Below are positions 27,452 to 36,317 of a DNA stretch of 64,000 nucleotides, piece after piece; within the stretch, counting starts at the first letter, position 1; each line of letters begins with the position of its first letter. The translations under genes and the position numbers were made by a program. The notes under the pieces were generated by a model, which saw only the letters and a program-made list of their open reading frames with translations, ran no database searches and had not been told where the DNA came from. Origin of the DNA: Stutzerimonas frequens (GTDB lineage: Bacteria; Pseudomonadota; Gammaproteobacteria; Pseudomonadales; Pseudomonadaceae); contig NZ_JAMOHM010000016.1 in the NCBI RefSeq assembly GCF_024448335.1, positions 1 through 64,000 on the forward strand. Reading direction: 5' to 3'.

Positions 27452-29413
27452 ATGCTGAAAAACATCTCCTTGAGCCGGAAACTGATTCTGATCGTACTGG
27501 CGCCCCTGTTGGGGTTTCTCTGGCTCGGAACGCTGTACGTCAATGAAAGCTACAAGACGTTGCGGCAGATGGAGTACACCGTCGAGGCCAGCTCTGCGGC
27601 GCAGCAGGTGAGTCAGCTGATCACCACCCTGCAGCGTGAGCGTGGCGCAAGCGGTGTGTTCCTCGGCAGCCAGGGACGGCTCATGAGCCGGCGGCTGCCG
27701 GGCCTGCGTCAGGCGACGGACGAAGCCTCCAACGCCGTTGCAACACTGGCGCTGAAAGACGACGCCCAGCTGGCCAGCGCCTTGCTCGCGCTGAGCGAAC
27801 TGCGCGGCACTCGAGTGCAGATCGACAGTTTCGCGATCAGCAACGTGGAGTCCGGCGCCCGCTTCACCGGCATCATCAAATCACTGATCGGTTTCACCCA
27901 CGCGCTTGAAGCGCGCGTCGAGGATGCCGAGCTGGCGCGGGCGCTGAGCGGGCTCAACCAGTTCATCGAGATGAAAGAACGCGCCGGCCGTGAGCGCGCC
28001 ATGCTCGGTGTGGTGTTCGGCCAGGACCGGTTCGATGCCACGTTGCTGGCCTCATTCAGCCGCAACCTCGGCGAGTTCACCGCCTACCTGGACGGCTTTC
28101 GGCGTACGGCAGCTGAGCGTCTCGTCGGCCTGCTCGACCAGCAGATGCAGCAGGGCAGTGCACAGGAAGTCGCCCGACTGCAGCGTCTAGCCTTCGACGT
28201 ACCGATCGGCCAGAGCCTCGGTGTGGACAGCGAAACCTGGTTCGAGACGGCCACCAGCCGGATCGATCTGATGGGCGAGGTGGAACGCCAGCTGGCCGAG
28301 CATGTGGGCGAGCTCGCAGCCGCCTCGCGCGATGAAGCACGCAGCGCCCTGTGGATGACTCTGACAGCGGTGATCATTGCCCTTGTTGCAGTCACGGTGT
28401 TGTCGTTGCTGATCATCCGCAACATCAAGACGGCGGTACATGAGGTCAACCACACCCTGCTGGCGCTTTCCGCACGAGACCTTACTGCCAAGGCCGACTA
28501 CCAGGGGCGCGACGAATTTGGCGAGATTGCCAATAACCTCAATGTCATGGCCGGTGAGCTGCAGCAGATCGTCAGGGAGATCGGTAGCGCCACGGCACAA
28601 GTCGCGACGGCCGCGGAAGAGTCGTCGGCGGTGACGGTGCAGACCAGCGCCAGCATCGATCGCCAGCGCCAGGGAACCGAGCTGGTGGTGACCGCGATCA
28701 ACGAGATGAGCGCGACTGTGCGCGATGTGGCGCGCAGCACCAGCGATGCTGCCGAACTGTCCCAGCGGCTGAACACGAACGCTGCACAGGGCCGCGCCGA
28801 AGTGCAGGACACCATCGACCTGATCCGTCAGCTGTCGGATCAGGCCGATCAGACCGCGCAGATCATCGAAAACCTGAAGCAGGAAAGCGATTCGATCTCC
28901 TCGGTACTGGACGTGATCCGTGGCATCGCCGACCAGACCAACCTGCTGGCGCTCAATGCCGCCATCGAAGCGGCACGAGCCGGTGATCACGGGCGCGGCT
29001 TCGCCGTGGTGGCGACGGAAGTGCGCATGCTGGCGCAGAAGACCCAGGAGTCGACCGGCAGCATCCAGACGATGATCGGCAACCTGCAGACGGGCGCTGA
29101 CCGCGCGGCGCGCTCCATGCAGGACACCCTGAGCAAGGCTCAGGCAGGCTCCAGCAACATCGGCCGCACCGGCGAGCTGCTCGAGGAGATCGCCGCAGGG
29201 GTCGCCGCGATCAGTGACCGCAATATCCAGATCGCCACAGCGGCGGAGGAACAGAGCGCGGTTGCCGAGGACATCAACCGCAATGTCGTGGAGATCAACG
29301 ACGTCGCCATCCAGGTCAGCGCCGGTGCCGAACAGACCGCCATGACCAGCCTGGAGCTGCCGCGCCTGGCCGAGCAACAGCAGCAGCTGGTCGGTCGCTT
29401 CAGGGTCGCCTGA
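27452..29413 (+). CDS. Methyl-accepting chemotaxis protein with NIT sensor domain
   Basis: An inner-membrane chemoreceptor. I start at the ATG at 27452 ([22 protein letters not shown], 653 residues) because GAGG lies six bases upstream. The order is TM1 (about 11-30), a helical periplasmic domain with [16 protein letters not shown], which is the hallmark of nitrate/nitrite-sensing (NIT) domains, TM2 (about 305-325, [21 protein letters not shown]), HAMP, and the signalling tip [20 protein letters not shown]. There is no C-terminal pentapeptide tether for CheR/CheB. Nitrate sensing is inference from the domain. It is followed by a strong terminator shared with the convergent bph operon. Confidence 0.88.
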   Translation: MLKNISLSRKLILIVLAPLLGFLWLGTLYVNESYKTLRQMEYTVEASSAAQQVSQLITTLQRERGASGVFLGSQGRLMSRRLPGLRQATDEASNAVATLALKDDAQLASALLALSELRGTRVQIDSFAISNVESGARFTGIIKSLIGFTHALEARVEDAELARALSGLNQFIEMKERAGRERAMLGVVFGQDRFDATLLASFSRNLGEFTAYLDGFRRTAAERLVGLLDQQMQQGSAQEVARLQRLAFDVPIGQSLGVDSETWFETATSRIDLMGEVERQLAEHVGELAAASRDEARSALWMTLTAVIIALVAVTVLSLLIIRNIKTAVHEVNHTLLALSARDLTAKADYQGRDEFGEIANNLNVMAGELQQIVREIGSATAQVATAAEESSAVTVQTSASIDRQRQGTELVVTAINEMSATVRDVARSTSDAAELSQRLNTNAAQGRAEVQDTIDLIRQLSDQADQTAQIIENLKQESDSISSVLDVIRGIADQTNLLALNAAIEAARAGDHGRGFAVVATEVRMLAQKTQESTGSIQTMIGNLQTGADRAARSMQDTLSKAQAGSSNIGRTGELLEEIAAGVAAISDRNIQIATAAEEQSAVAEDINRNVVEINDVAIQVSAGAEQTAMTSLELPRLAEQQQQLVGRFRVA

Positions 29414-29433
29414 CCGGATTTCAGCCGAGCAAG

Positions 29434-29460
29434 GAAAGGCCCCCACGTGGGCCTTTCTCT
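29434..29460. terminator. Bidirectional terminator between chemoreceptor and bphO
   Basis: GAAAGGCCC (29434-29442) pairs with GGGCCTTTC (29449-29457) around a short loop. A pyrimidine-rich tail is present on the plus strand. It lies between two convergent genes, 20 bases after the chemoreceptor stop and just before the bphO stop codon. Confidence 0.8.
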
Positions 29461-29461
29461 C

Positions 29462-30016
29462 TCAGCCGTAGGCGCCCTTGGCTTCCAGCGCGGCGGCACT
29501 GGCGAATAGCCCGAAGGTGGCTTCGGCTGCAGCCAGCATCGGCGCCCATGAAGACGCCGAGGCCTGCTGCTCGAGGCGGCTGAGAAATGTCGGCCAGAGC
29601 CGGGCGACGTCGCCGTGTTCGAGGTAGCGAACGGGTGCGGTCGGATCGGCCTGACGAACCCGCCGTGCAAGCACCTGCCCGCCCAGACGGGAGCCTTCCA
29701 GAACATAAGCGGCGCCCCAGCAGCTGGCGATCTCGCTCAGCTCGGGAGCGGGCAGCGCGACGGGCGCCTGGCAGTCCAGATCGGCCAGGTCATCGAGCAG
29801 GGCATGCCGTCTTGCCCGCGCGGGCCAGTCCATCAGCAGGGTGGCGATGCCGGCCTGCTCCAGGGCTGTCTCCACCGCGCGCAGCGCCCGCGCATGGGCA
29901 CGCAGGAAGCGACGGTAGTCCTCAGGCCGCCCGAGATCGAACTCCGAGTAGGCGGCATCGACCCGCTCGTGCAGCGGTGCCGTTGCTTCACGCAGGCGCA
30001 AACGCAGTTCAGCCAT
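29462..30016 (-). CDS. bphO: Biliverdin-producing heme oxygenase BphO
   Basis: Cleaves heme to biliverdin, the chromophore of bacteriophytochromes. I start at the ATG at 30016, MAELRLRLREATAPLHERVD, giving 184 residues with His16 in the position of the proximal heme ligand. The distal-helix pattern YVLEGSRLGGQVLARR also fits the family. The start overlaps the upstream hybrid kinase gene by eight bases. It is the last gene of the bphP operon, so pigment supply and photoreceptor are co-expressed, though with two genes between them. Confidence 0.88.
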   Translation of the reverse strand: MAELRLRLREATAPLHERVDAAYSEFDLGRPEDYRRFLRAHARALRAVETALEQAGIATLLMDWPARARRHALLDDLADLDCQAPVALPAPELSEIASCWGAAYVLEGSRLGGQVLARRVRQADPTAPVRYLEHGDVARLWPTFLSRLEQQASASSWAPMLAAAEATFGLFASAAALEAKGAYG

Positions 30017-32414
30017 CCGCCAGACTGCCCTCACTAAGTGCCAGATGAAGCTTGTTCGCCAGCTGTTCCTCGCGAAACGGCTTCTGGATGATCGAGTAGC
30101 CTTCCAGGCCCAGTTCGCACAGCTCGGCATAACCGGTGACAAACACCACCGGCAGCTCCGGGTGACGTACTCGCACCGCACGCGCCAGCTCGCCGCCGTT
30201 CATACCCGGCATGGCGAAGTCGGCCAGCAGCAGGTCGACCTCCGCGCCCTGGGTGAGCAACTGCAGCGCGTCATCGCCGCTATCCGCGGCGATCACCGTA
30301 AAGCCCAGATTCTCGAGCATCTGGGCGGTCACTTCGCGCACGCTGTGGTCGTCGTCCACCAGCAGGATGCAATGCTGATTGTTGCTCTCGGCGGAGCCAC
30401 TGCTCGCCGCGCTGGCCGGCTCCGGTTGGCGTGGCGCCGAAGTACGCGGGAGGAACACCTTCACGGTCGTGCCGACGCCTTCGCGGCTTTCGATGCGCGC
30501 ACCACCACCGGACTGTTTGGCGAAGCCGAACACCTGGGCCAGGCCGAGCCCCGAGCCCTTGCCGACTTCCTTGGTGGTGAAAAACGGCTCGAACGCCTTG
30601 CTCAGCACGGCTTCGCTCATGCCGGACCCGGTGTCGGCGACCGACAGCATCACATACTCACCGGGGCTCGGGTCTTCGGCGCGCTGCGCCGGCTGGTCGA
30701 TCACCACGTTGCGTGTACCCAGCGTCAGCCGGCCGCTATCAGCCATTGCGTCGCGGGCGTTGATTGCCAGGTTGAGGATGATCATCTCGATCTGGGTCGG
30801 GTCCACCAGGGCGTGCCAGATGTCCGCCTGGGTGTCCGTCTCGATGCTGACGCTGCCACCCAGGGTGCTCTTGAGCAGGCTGAGCAGGTTGACCAGGGTG
30901 TCGTTGAGGTCGATGGCGGTGGGTGCGAGCTGCTGGCGCCGGGCGAAGGCCAGCAACTGGCTGGTCAGGGTGGCGCCGCGCTCGCCCGACTCGCGGATGT
31001 ACTGCAGGCGACGCAGGCTGCGCTCCAGTGGCGCGCCGTTCTGCAGGTCGTTTTGCAGGAAGCTGGCGCTGGTGAGGATCACGGTCAACAGGTTGTTGAA
31101 GTCGTGGGCGACGCCGGCGGTCAGCTGGCCGACGGCTTCCAGGCGCTGCATCTGCTGCAGTGTGGCCTCGACACGCTCGCGCTCCTGGATCTGCGCGCGC
31201 AGCTCGCGGTTGGCATCGGCCAGTTTGTCGACCGCGGCGATTTCGCTGGTGATGTCGCGTGCTGCCGAGTAGATACGGCCGCCATCGGCCACGGCCGACC
31301 AGGACAGCCAGCGGTAGCTGCCGTCGCGGTGGCGCATGCGATTGACGAAGCGGGTGGTGACCTTGCCACGGCCCACTCGCGCGGTCTCTTCCAGCGTCGC
31401 CTGCAGGTCGTCCGGGTGTACCAGGCGGGTCAGCGGATGCTCCATCAGCTGCTCCAGCGGCCAGTCGAAGGCCTGTTCCCACATCGGATTCAGCGCGACC
31501 GGCATCATGTCCGTATGGGTCACGGCGAGCAGATCGCGCGACAGCTCCCAGGTGCGATCGCGCTCTCGGGTGCGTTCCTGAACGCGCTCACCGAGGGTTT
31601 CGTTCATCTGCCGCAGCGTCTGGGTCGCCAGCTGCTGCTCGGTGATGTCCATCAGCACGCCGACGAAGCGCGTACAGCGCTCGCCGTCGAAAAACGCCTG
31701 GCCGCGGGTTTCCATCCAGCGCATGCGGCCGTCCTCGAACAGCACGCGATAGGTGGTGCTGAATTGGCCGGCGTCGCTACCGGAAATGGCGCGGGCAACC
31801 TGCTCGCGCATGCGTTCGCGGTCGTCCGGATGGCAGAGCCGCTCGAACAGCGGCATGTCGACCGGCGTCTCGGCAGCGATTCCCATCATCGCGCGGCAGC
31901 GCTCGTCCCAGATCAGCGTGCCGCTCTGCGGTTCGTAGTCCCACATGCCCAGGCGTGCCGCATCGATAGCCAGGCGCGCGCGTACCTCGACCTCGCGCAG
32001 CGCCTGCTCGGCCTGCAGCCGGCGCCGGCGCTCGTTGACCTCGCCCATCGCGCGTTCCACGGCCTTGGGCAGGAAGCCGAGGTTCTGCTTGAGCACGTAG
32101 TCGACCGCGCCGGAGCGCATCATGTTGACCGCATGCTCTTCGCCGAACACACCGGAGAGGAAGATGAAAGGGGTCTGCGGCGCGAGCCGACGCGCTTCCT
32201 GCAGCGCCTGGCTACCGGAGAAACCGGGCAGGATGAAGTCAGCCAGGATCAGGTCGAATTCGCGCCGTTGTAGGGCTTCGACCACACCGGCCCGGTCATA
32301 TACCAGCTCGGTGCGCAGGTCGTAGCCGCTACGTTCCAGCGCCAACTGGGCCAGTTCGGCGTCGTGCGGGCTGTCCTCGATGAACAGGACGCTGATGTTC
32401 TTTGACGCTGGCAT
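30009..32414 (-). CDS. Hybrid sensor histidine kinase, REC-PAS-PAS-HisKA-HATPase-REC
   Basis: An 801-residue soluble hybrid kinase. An N-terminal receiver has Asp59 (ILADFILPG) and Lys109. Two PAS domains follow (about 145-260 and 290-395), then a coiled region. The H-box is VAHDFNN with His about 437, and the ATPase core has NLAINARDAM, DTGSGM and GKGSGLGL. A C-terminal receiver has Asp about 732 (LLADFAMPG). I start at ATG 32414 rather than a TTG two codons earlier. No transmembrane helix is seen. Position in the bphP operon suggests the first receiver takes phosphate from BphP; that is inference. Confidence 0.88.
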   Translation of the reverse strand: MPASKNISVLFIEDSPHDAELAQLALERSGYDLRTELVYDRAGVVEALQRREFDLILADFILPGFSGSQALQEARRLAPQTPFIFLSGVFGEEHAVNMMRSGAVDYVLKQNLGFLPKAVERAMGEVNERRRRLQAEQALREVEVRARLAIDAARLGMWDYEPQSGTLIWDERCRAMMGIAAETPVDMPLFERLCHPDDRERMREQVARAISGSDAGQFSTTYRVLFEDGRMRWMETRGQAFFDGERCTRFVGVLMDITEQQLATQTLRQMNETLGERVQERTRERDRTWELSRDLLAVTHTDMMPVALNPMWEQAFDWPLEQLMEHPLTRLVHPDDLQATLEETARVGRGKVTTRFVNRMRHRDGSYRWLSWSAVADGGRIYSAARDITSEIAAVDKLADANRELRAQIQERERVEATLQQMQRLEAVGQLTAGVAHDFNNLLTVILTSASFLQNDLQNGAPLERSLRRLQYIRESGERGATLTSQLLAFARRQQLAPTAIDLNDTLVNLLSLLKSTLGGSVSIETDTQADIWHALVDPTQIEMIILNLAINARDAMADSGRLTLGTRNVVIDQPAQRAEDPSPGEYVMLSVADTGSGMSEAVLSKAFEPFFTTKEVGKGSGLGLAQVFGFAKQSGGGARIESREGVGTTVKVFLPRTSAPRQPEPASAASSGSAESNNQHCILLVDDDHSVREVTAQMLENLGFTVIAADSGDDALQLLTQGAEVDLLLADFAMPGMNGGELARAVRVRHPELPVVFVTGYAELCELGLEGYSIIQKPFREEQLANKLHLALSEGSLADG

Positions 32415-32480
32415 ATCCAACCTGTCGAGGAAGCAGGAATCATCGAAACGGCCCGCCAGGCACGGGCCGGCAATGCTCGT

Positions 32481-32951
32481 TCAGTTCTTTTCGTCTTTGT
32501 TGCGCGCGCGCTTGAGACGCAGCGAACCGGGTGGCGGCTCGTTGAGCACGGCCCAGAAGATGCCGAGGTCGGAGATTGCGGCGACAAAATCTTTGAATTC
32601 GACCGGTTTGACGACGTAAGCGTTCACCCCGAGCTCGTAGGCTTTCATCAGGTCGGGTTCTTCCCGCGAAGAGGTCAGCATGACCACCGGAATGCTGCGC
32701 AGCTCGGCGGTCTCGCGGACGGTCTTGAGCACTTCCAGCCCGTCGACCTTGGGCAGCTTCAGGTCCAGCAGCACTGCCGGATTGCCATCGGCTCGATCGG
32801 CGTAGGCGCCGGTGCGCTGCAGGTAGTTCAGCGCCTCGGCGCCGTCACGCATGATCACCACCTCATTGGCCAGCTGGCTGCGCTCCAGCGCGATCAGGGT
32901 GAGTTCCAGGTCGTGGGGGTTGTCTTCGACCAGCAGTATCGGTTTCAGCAT
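32481..32951 (-). CDS. Rcp1-like single-domain response regulator
   Basis: A 156-residue stand-alone receiver starting MLKPILLVEDNPHDLELTLIA, very similar in pattern to the phytochrome-linked Rcp1 type. Acidic pocket residues are Glu9/Asp10, phosphoacceptor Asp63 (LLDLKLPKVDG), Thr93 and Lys115 (VVKP). There is no output domain; a basic tail KRARNKDEKN follows. Its ATG overlaps the bphP stop by one base (TGATG), so the two are translationally coupled and the regulator is probably the direct partner of the BphP kinase. Confidence 0.9.
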   Translation of the reverse strand: MLKPILLVEDNPHDLELTLIALERSQLANEVVIMRDGAEALNYLQRTGAYADRADGNPAVLLDLKLPKVDGLEVLKTVRETAELRSIPVVMLTSSREEPDLMKAYELGVNAYVVKPVEFKDFVAAISDLGIFWAVLNEPPPGSLRLKRARNKDEKN

Positions 32952-35221
32952 CAGATGTCTCGGTCCAGGAGGGACGATGTATAGGACAGTTTTGGGAGTG
33001 AGAAGTAGAACGTGGCGCCCTTGTCCAGCTGGCCTTCGGCCCAGACCTGGCCGTCGTGGCGCTCGATGATGCGGCGCACGCTCGCCAGGCCGATGCCGAT
33101 ACCTTCGAACTCCTCCATGCGGTGCAAGCGCTGGAACACGCCGAACAGCTTGCTCGAGTACTGCATGTCGAAGCCGACGCCGTTGTCGCGCACATAGACG
33201 ACCACTTCGGCGGCGCGCTGTTCGGCACCCACCTCGATGACGGCCACCTCCCGGGTGCGGCTGTACTTGACCGCGTTGTCGATCAGGTTGCGCAGCACCA
33301 TGTGAATGAAGGCGGCATCGGCGACTACGATCGGCATCGGCAGCAGGTGCCATTCGATCTGGCGACCTTCGCAGTCAGGCGCCAGCTCCTCGCGAATCGA
33401 GGCGACCAATGCACCGAGGTCGACATCCGACAGGCGCAACGCCGAACGGCCCATCTGCGAGAAGCTCAGCAGGTTGTCCACCAGCGTGCCGGCGAAGCGT
33501 GCGGCGTCGGCGATGTTGTCGAGAAAGCGCATCCCACGTTCGCTCAGTTGCTTGCTCTCCATCTCGCTGAGCAGCTCGGTGTAGCCGGCGATATGCCGCA
33601 GCGGAGCGCGCAGGTCGTGGGAAACGCTATAGGAGAAGGCCTCCAGCTCCTTGTTGCTGGCGCGCAACTCGCCGGCCAGCTGGGCCATCTCCTCGGCTTT
33701 GCGCAAGACAATCCCGAGCACCGCATTGCGCAGTTCCAGCGCGCCCTCGATCACCACCTGATCCCAGGGCTGTGCATAGCCGCGCAGGGTTTCCTGCCAT
33801 TGTTCGAAGCTGTGTCGCGGAGTGAGCGCACCACTCTGACGGTCGATCTGTTTTTCCGGCTGACCGGCCCAGTTGACGGTCTTGATCTGCTCGTGGCGAA
33901 ACCAGATCAGATAGTGCGCGTGCAGGCGCGAGATGGAGATGGCCATGACCCCGGCACAGTGCTCGCCGAGCGCCGGCATGTCGGGAATGTCGCGGCTGAT
34001 GCAGTCACTGTGGAAGACCAGTTCGTCGCGCCGTTCGCCCAGCCACCGGGCCAGCTGCAGGATCTGTTCATGGTCCGGTGTGTCGCCGACGGTTTCGCAC
34101 TTGTCGGCGGAAATGATCGCCGCGCCATCGGCACCGGCGAACCCCAGCACCACCTCGGGGAAGTGGCGGAAACCCTCGACCACGCTGTCGCGATCGGCCA
34201 TGGCCGCTAGCAGGTGGACGATCTGGTGACGCAGTTCCAGCTTGCGCTGAGCAACGATCTCGCTTTCCCGCGCCTCGATTTGCAGCGAAAGGATGCGTCC
34301 GAGCAGCTCGCAGGCGGTGCGGGTCTGGTAGCTGACCGCACGCGGTTCGGCATCATGGCAGGAGATCAGCCCCCAGAGGCGGTCGCGAATGACGATGGAG
34401 ATCGACATCGACGCCAGCGTGCCCATGTTGCGCATGTACTGCAGATGCACCGGGGAAACGCTGCGCAGTGCGGCGAAGCTCAGGTCGAGCGGCGCGCCGG
34501 AGATCGGGTTGAGCGCCGGCACCAGGGGCGAGGGTTGATAGTTGGCGTCCTGAATCACCCGGATCAGGTTTTCACGATACAGCCGGCGCGCCTGCTGCGG
34601 GATGTCGGCAGCCGGGAAGCACAGCCCGAGATAGCTTGGATAGCCGGGGTCGGCGACCTCTGCCAGCACTACGCCATTGTCTTCGGCATCGAAGCGATAG
34701 GCCTTGACGCGACCGAAGCCGGTGATGCGCTTGACCTCCCGAACCGCCAGTTGGCAGAGCGCTTCCAGCTCGCGGCTGTCCTGTAGCTGGGCGACGAAGG
34801 TGCGCATCAGCGGGTAGAGGGTGTCATAGGCCTGGCCGGAGGTTTCCGCGCGTTCGAACTCGAGGATCAGCTGGCCGCGATGGCGATGGCCGAGCAGGGC
34901 GAACGCCTGGCCGGGGACGCCGGTGAGACCGATGCTCACATCGCTTAGGTGGAAGGGATTGTGGTCGTCTTCGCTCAGTGCCGTGAGACCGGCTTCGATG
35001 CGTGCGGTGGGTAGCAGGTTCGACAGAGGCTGGCCGACCAGCGAGCGGGCGTCGATTCCGAGCCAGTGCTGAACGTTTTCACTGGCCTGCTGCACACGTA
35101 GCTCGGGCTCGCTGACCACCAGCAGGAAACCATGGGGCTGGATGCTACCGGGGATATGGATTGGTTCGTCGGCGCATCGATCGATGGCCTGGAGCAACTC
35201 CTGGGCTTCGGTAGTGGTCAT
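32951..35221 (-). CDS. bphP: Bacteriophytochrome histidine kinase BphP
   Basis: A red/far-red photoreceptor kinase with biliverdin. I start at ATG 35221 (MTTTEAQELL, 756 residues). Cys16 lies just before DEPIHIPGSIQPHG, the bacteriophytochrome chromophore-attachment Cys. The GAF domain has FPAADIP (usual form PASDIP, so Ser is Ala here), His259 and His289. The PHY domain has the tongue motif PRHSF (468-472). The kinase H-box is SVSHDLRAPLRH with His535, followed by an ATPase domain with NLIDNAVKYS and DNGVGFD. There is no own receiver; the next genes supply two. The operon runs bphP, regulator, hybrid kinase, bphO. Confidence 0.94.
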   Translation of the reverse strand: MTTTEAQELLQAIDRCADEPIHIPGSIQPHGFLLVVSEPELRVQQASENVQHWLGIDARSLVGQPLSNLLPTARIEAGLTALSEDDHNPFHLSDVSIGLTGVPGQAFALLGHRHRGQLILEFERAETSGQAYDTLYPLMRTFVAQLQDSRELEALCQLAVREVKRITGFGRVKAYRFDAEDNGVVLAEVADPGYPSYLGLCFPAADIPQQARRLYRENLIRVIQDANYQPSPLVPALNPISGAPLDLSFAALRSVSPVHLQYMRNMGTLASMSISIVIRDRLWGLISCHDAEPRAVSYQTRTACELLGRILSLQIEARESEIVAQRKLELRHQIVHLLAAMADRDSVVEGFRHFPEVVLGFAGADGAAIISADKCETVGDTPDHEQILQLARWLGERRDELVFHSDCISRDIPDMPALGEHCAGVMAISISRLHAHYLIWFRHEQIKTVNWAGQPEKQIDRQSGALTPRHSFEQWQETLRGYAQPWDQVVIEGALELRNAVLGIVLRKAEEMAQLAGELRASNKELEAFSYSVSHDLRAPLRHIAGYTELLSEMESKQLSERGMRFLDNIADAARFAGTLVDNLLSFSQMGRSALRLSDVDLGALVASIREELAPDCEGRQIEWHLLPMPIVVADAAFIHMVLRNLIDNAVKYSRTREVAVIEVGAEQRAAEVVVYVRDNGVGFDMQYSSKLFGVFQRLHRMEEFEGIGIGLASVRRIIERHDGQVWAEGQLDKGATFYFSLPKLSYTSSLLDRDI

Positions 35222-35448
35222 TGCGTGTCCTTGTTCAGGTCCGAGCGGACCAGATGTGTTTGGCAGGCACCAATGCAAATTGCTACCTAATTTCTGCAAT
35301 TGTGCGTATTGAAACGGGCAAGTCGCCGTGAATGTATTAACCGAGCGTTTCGCTAAGCCATGCACTTTAACGCGACAGAACTGGCTCGCCAATCCGGCGG
35401 GCTGTATAAACGGGGCCTTGCCTGGGGGGCATACGACAGGAGGTGGAT
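35222..35448. promoter_or_regulatory. Divergent regulatory region of bphP with two palindromes
   Basis: Upstream of bphP a perfect palindrome GGTCCG-AG-CGGACC lies at 35238-35251, 17 bases before the start codon and so probably in the mRNA leader. Further up, AATTGC (35278-35283) and GCAATT (35296-35301) form an inverted repeat spaced like a regulator binding site. I could not identify a confident -35/-10 pair on either strand. Confidence 0.35.
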
Positions 35449-35856
35449 GTGGAAGAAGTCATCGAACAGCTGCGCGAGCTCAACGAGCCGGTGCCGGTAC
35501 CGCTGGAACTGCCCGACGACGATCTCTTGGTGGAGATCGAGGAACAGCTGTTGATCAACCTCCCGTTCGGCCTGCGCGAGTTCCTGCTTCAGGTCAGCGA
35601 TGTGATCTACGGGCGCCTGGAGCCGGTCACCGCCACCGATCCGCAATCGCACACCTACCTGCCGGAAGTCGCCGCCAATGCCTGGGATGCCGGCGTGCCG
35701 CGCGATCTGATTCCGATCTGCCAGGACGGGCGTGACTACTATGTGGTCGACCTGGAAGGTGAAGTCACCCTGTGGGACGGCGACGACGGTGAACTCACCG
35801 AAGAAACCTGGGAGACGGTCTGGCACTGGGCGCGCGACGTCTGGCTGGAAAGCTGA
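35449..35856 (+). CDS. SMI1/KNR4-family protein
   Basis: An acidic 135-residue protein. I choose the GTG at 35449, (M)EEVIEQLRELNEPVPVPLELPDDD, because AGGAGG ends five bases before it; a GTG two codons upstream overlaps that site. The body LLVEIEEQLLINLPFGLREFLLQVSDVIYG and the tail WETVWHWARDVW follow the SMI1/KNR4 fold pattern. Such domains occur as immunity proteins of toxin systems, but this one looks like the free-standing conserved Pseudomonas protein and no toxin gene is adjacent. Function unknown. Confidence 0.75.
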   Translation: MEEVIEQLRELNEPVPVPLELPDDDLLVEIEEQLLINLPFGLREFLLQVSDVIYGRLEPVTATDPQSHTYLPEVAANAWDAGVPRDLIPICQDGRDYYVVDLEGEVTLWDGDDGELTEETWETVWHWARDVWLES

Positions 35857-35938
35857 AACGGATGTACGACGCTGTCCACACGGCCCCGCCGTGGCGGCCT
35901 GCTAAGCTGTGTACCCGCCGGTCACTTTGCCTTACTTC

Positions 35939-36313
35939 ATGCTGACTCTTAGCAATCTCTTCCTGTTCATGTTGCTGGCAGCCGCGGCCGCCTGGCTCTG
36001 GCATTCCCATGGCATTCGCGAGCGTGCCCTGCAGGCAGTGCGGCGACATTGTCAGAAGCTCGATGTGGAACTGCTCGACGGTAATGTAGCGTTTCGCAAG
36101 CTGACCCTGTTGCCGGATGCACGCGGCCAGCGCCGGCTTGCCCGCATCTACGGGTTCGAGTTCACGGTCACCGGTGAGCAGCGGCACCCCGGTACCATCG
36201 TCATGTTCGGTGCCCAGGTCGGCCGTATCGAGCTGGCGGCACACCCGTTCCAGCCCGCCGACGAGCCGGGGCGGGTGATCCAGCTGGACGACTGGCGCCG
36301 CCCCCGCGATTGA
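35939..36313 (+). CDS. DUF3301 membrane-anchored protein
   Basis: A 124-residue protein starting MLTLSNLFLFMLLAAAAAWLWH, a single N-terminal transmembrane helix or uncleaved signal. A basic soluble part follows with the motif HCQKLDVELLDGNVAFRKLTL and YGFEFTVTGEQRHPG, typical of DUF3301. I prefer this ATG to one 30 bases upstream because the hydrophobic helix then begins at once. The stop is four bases from the end of the convergent CobW-type gene. Function not known. Confidence 0.8.
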   Translation: MLTLSNLFLFMLLAAAAAWLWHSHGIRERALQAVRRHCQKLDVELLDGNVAFRKLTLLPDARGQRRLARIYGFEFTVTGEQRHPGTIVMFGAQVGRIELAAHPFQPADEPGRVIQLDDWRRPRD

Positions 36314-36317
36314 CGGG

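Noticed and set aside
29434..29457. CACGTG within the chemoreceptor terminator considered as parS
   Set aside because: The flanks are CCC/GGG of the terminator stem, not the parS arms.
30045..32273. 742-codon plus-strand frame opposite the hybrid kinase
   Set aside because: The product is Leu/Val/Gln-rich without domains and mirrors the kinase gene; the minus-strand protein has complete receiver, PAS and kinase motifs.
35449..35856. SMI1/KNR4 protein as immunity gene of a toxin system
   Set aside because: No toxin, Rhs or contact-dependent inhibition gene is adjacent, and the protein looks like a widely conserved stand-alone Pseudomonas protein.
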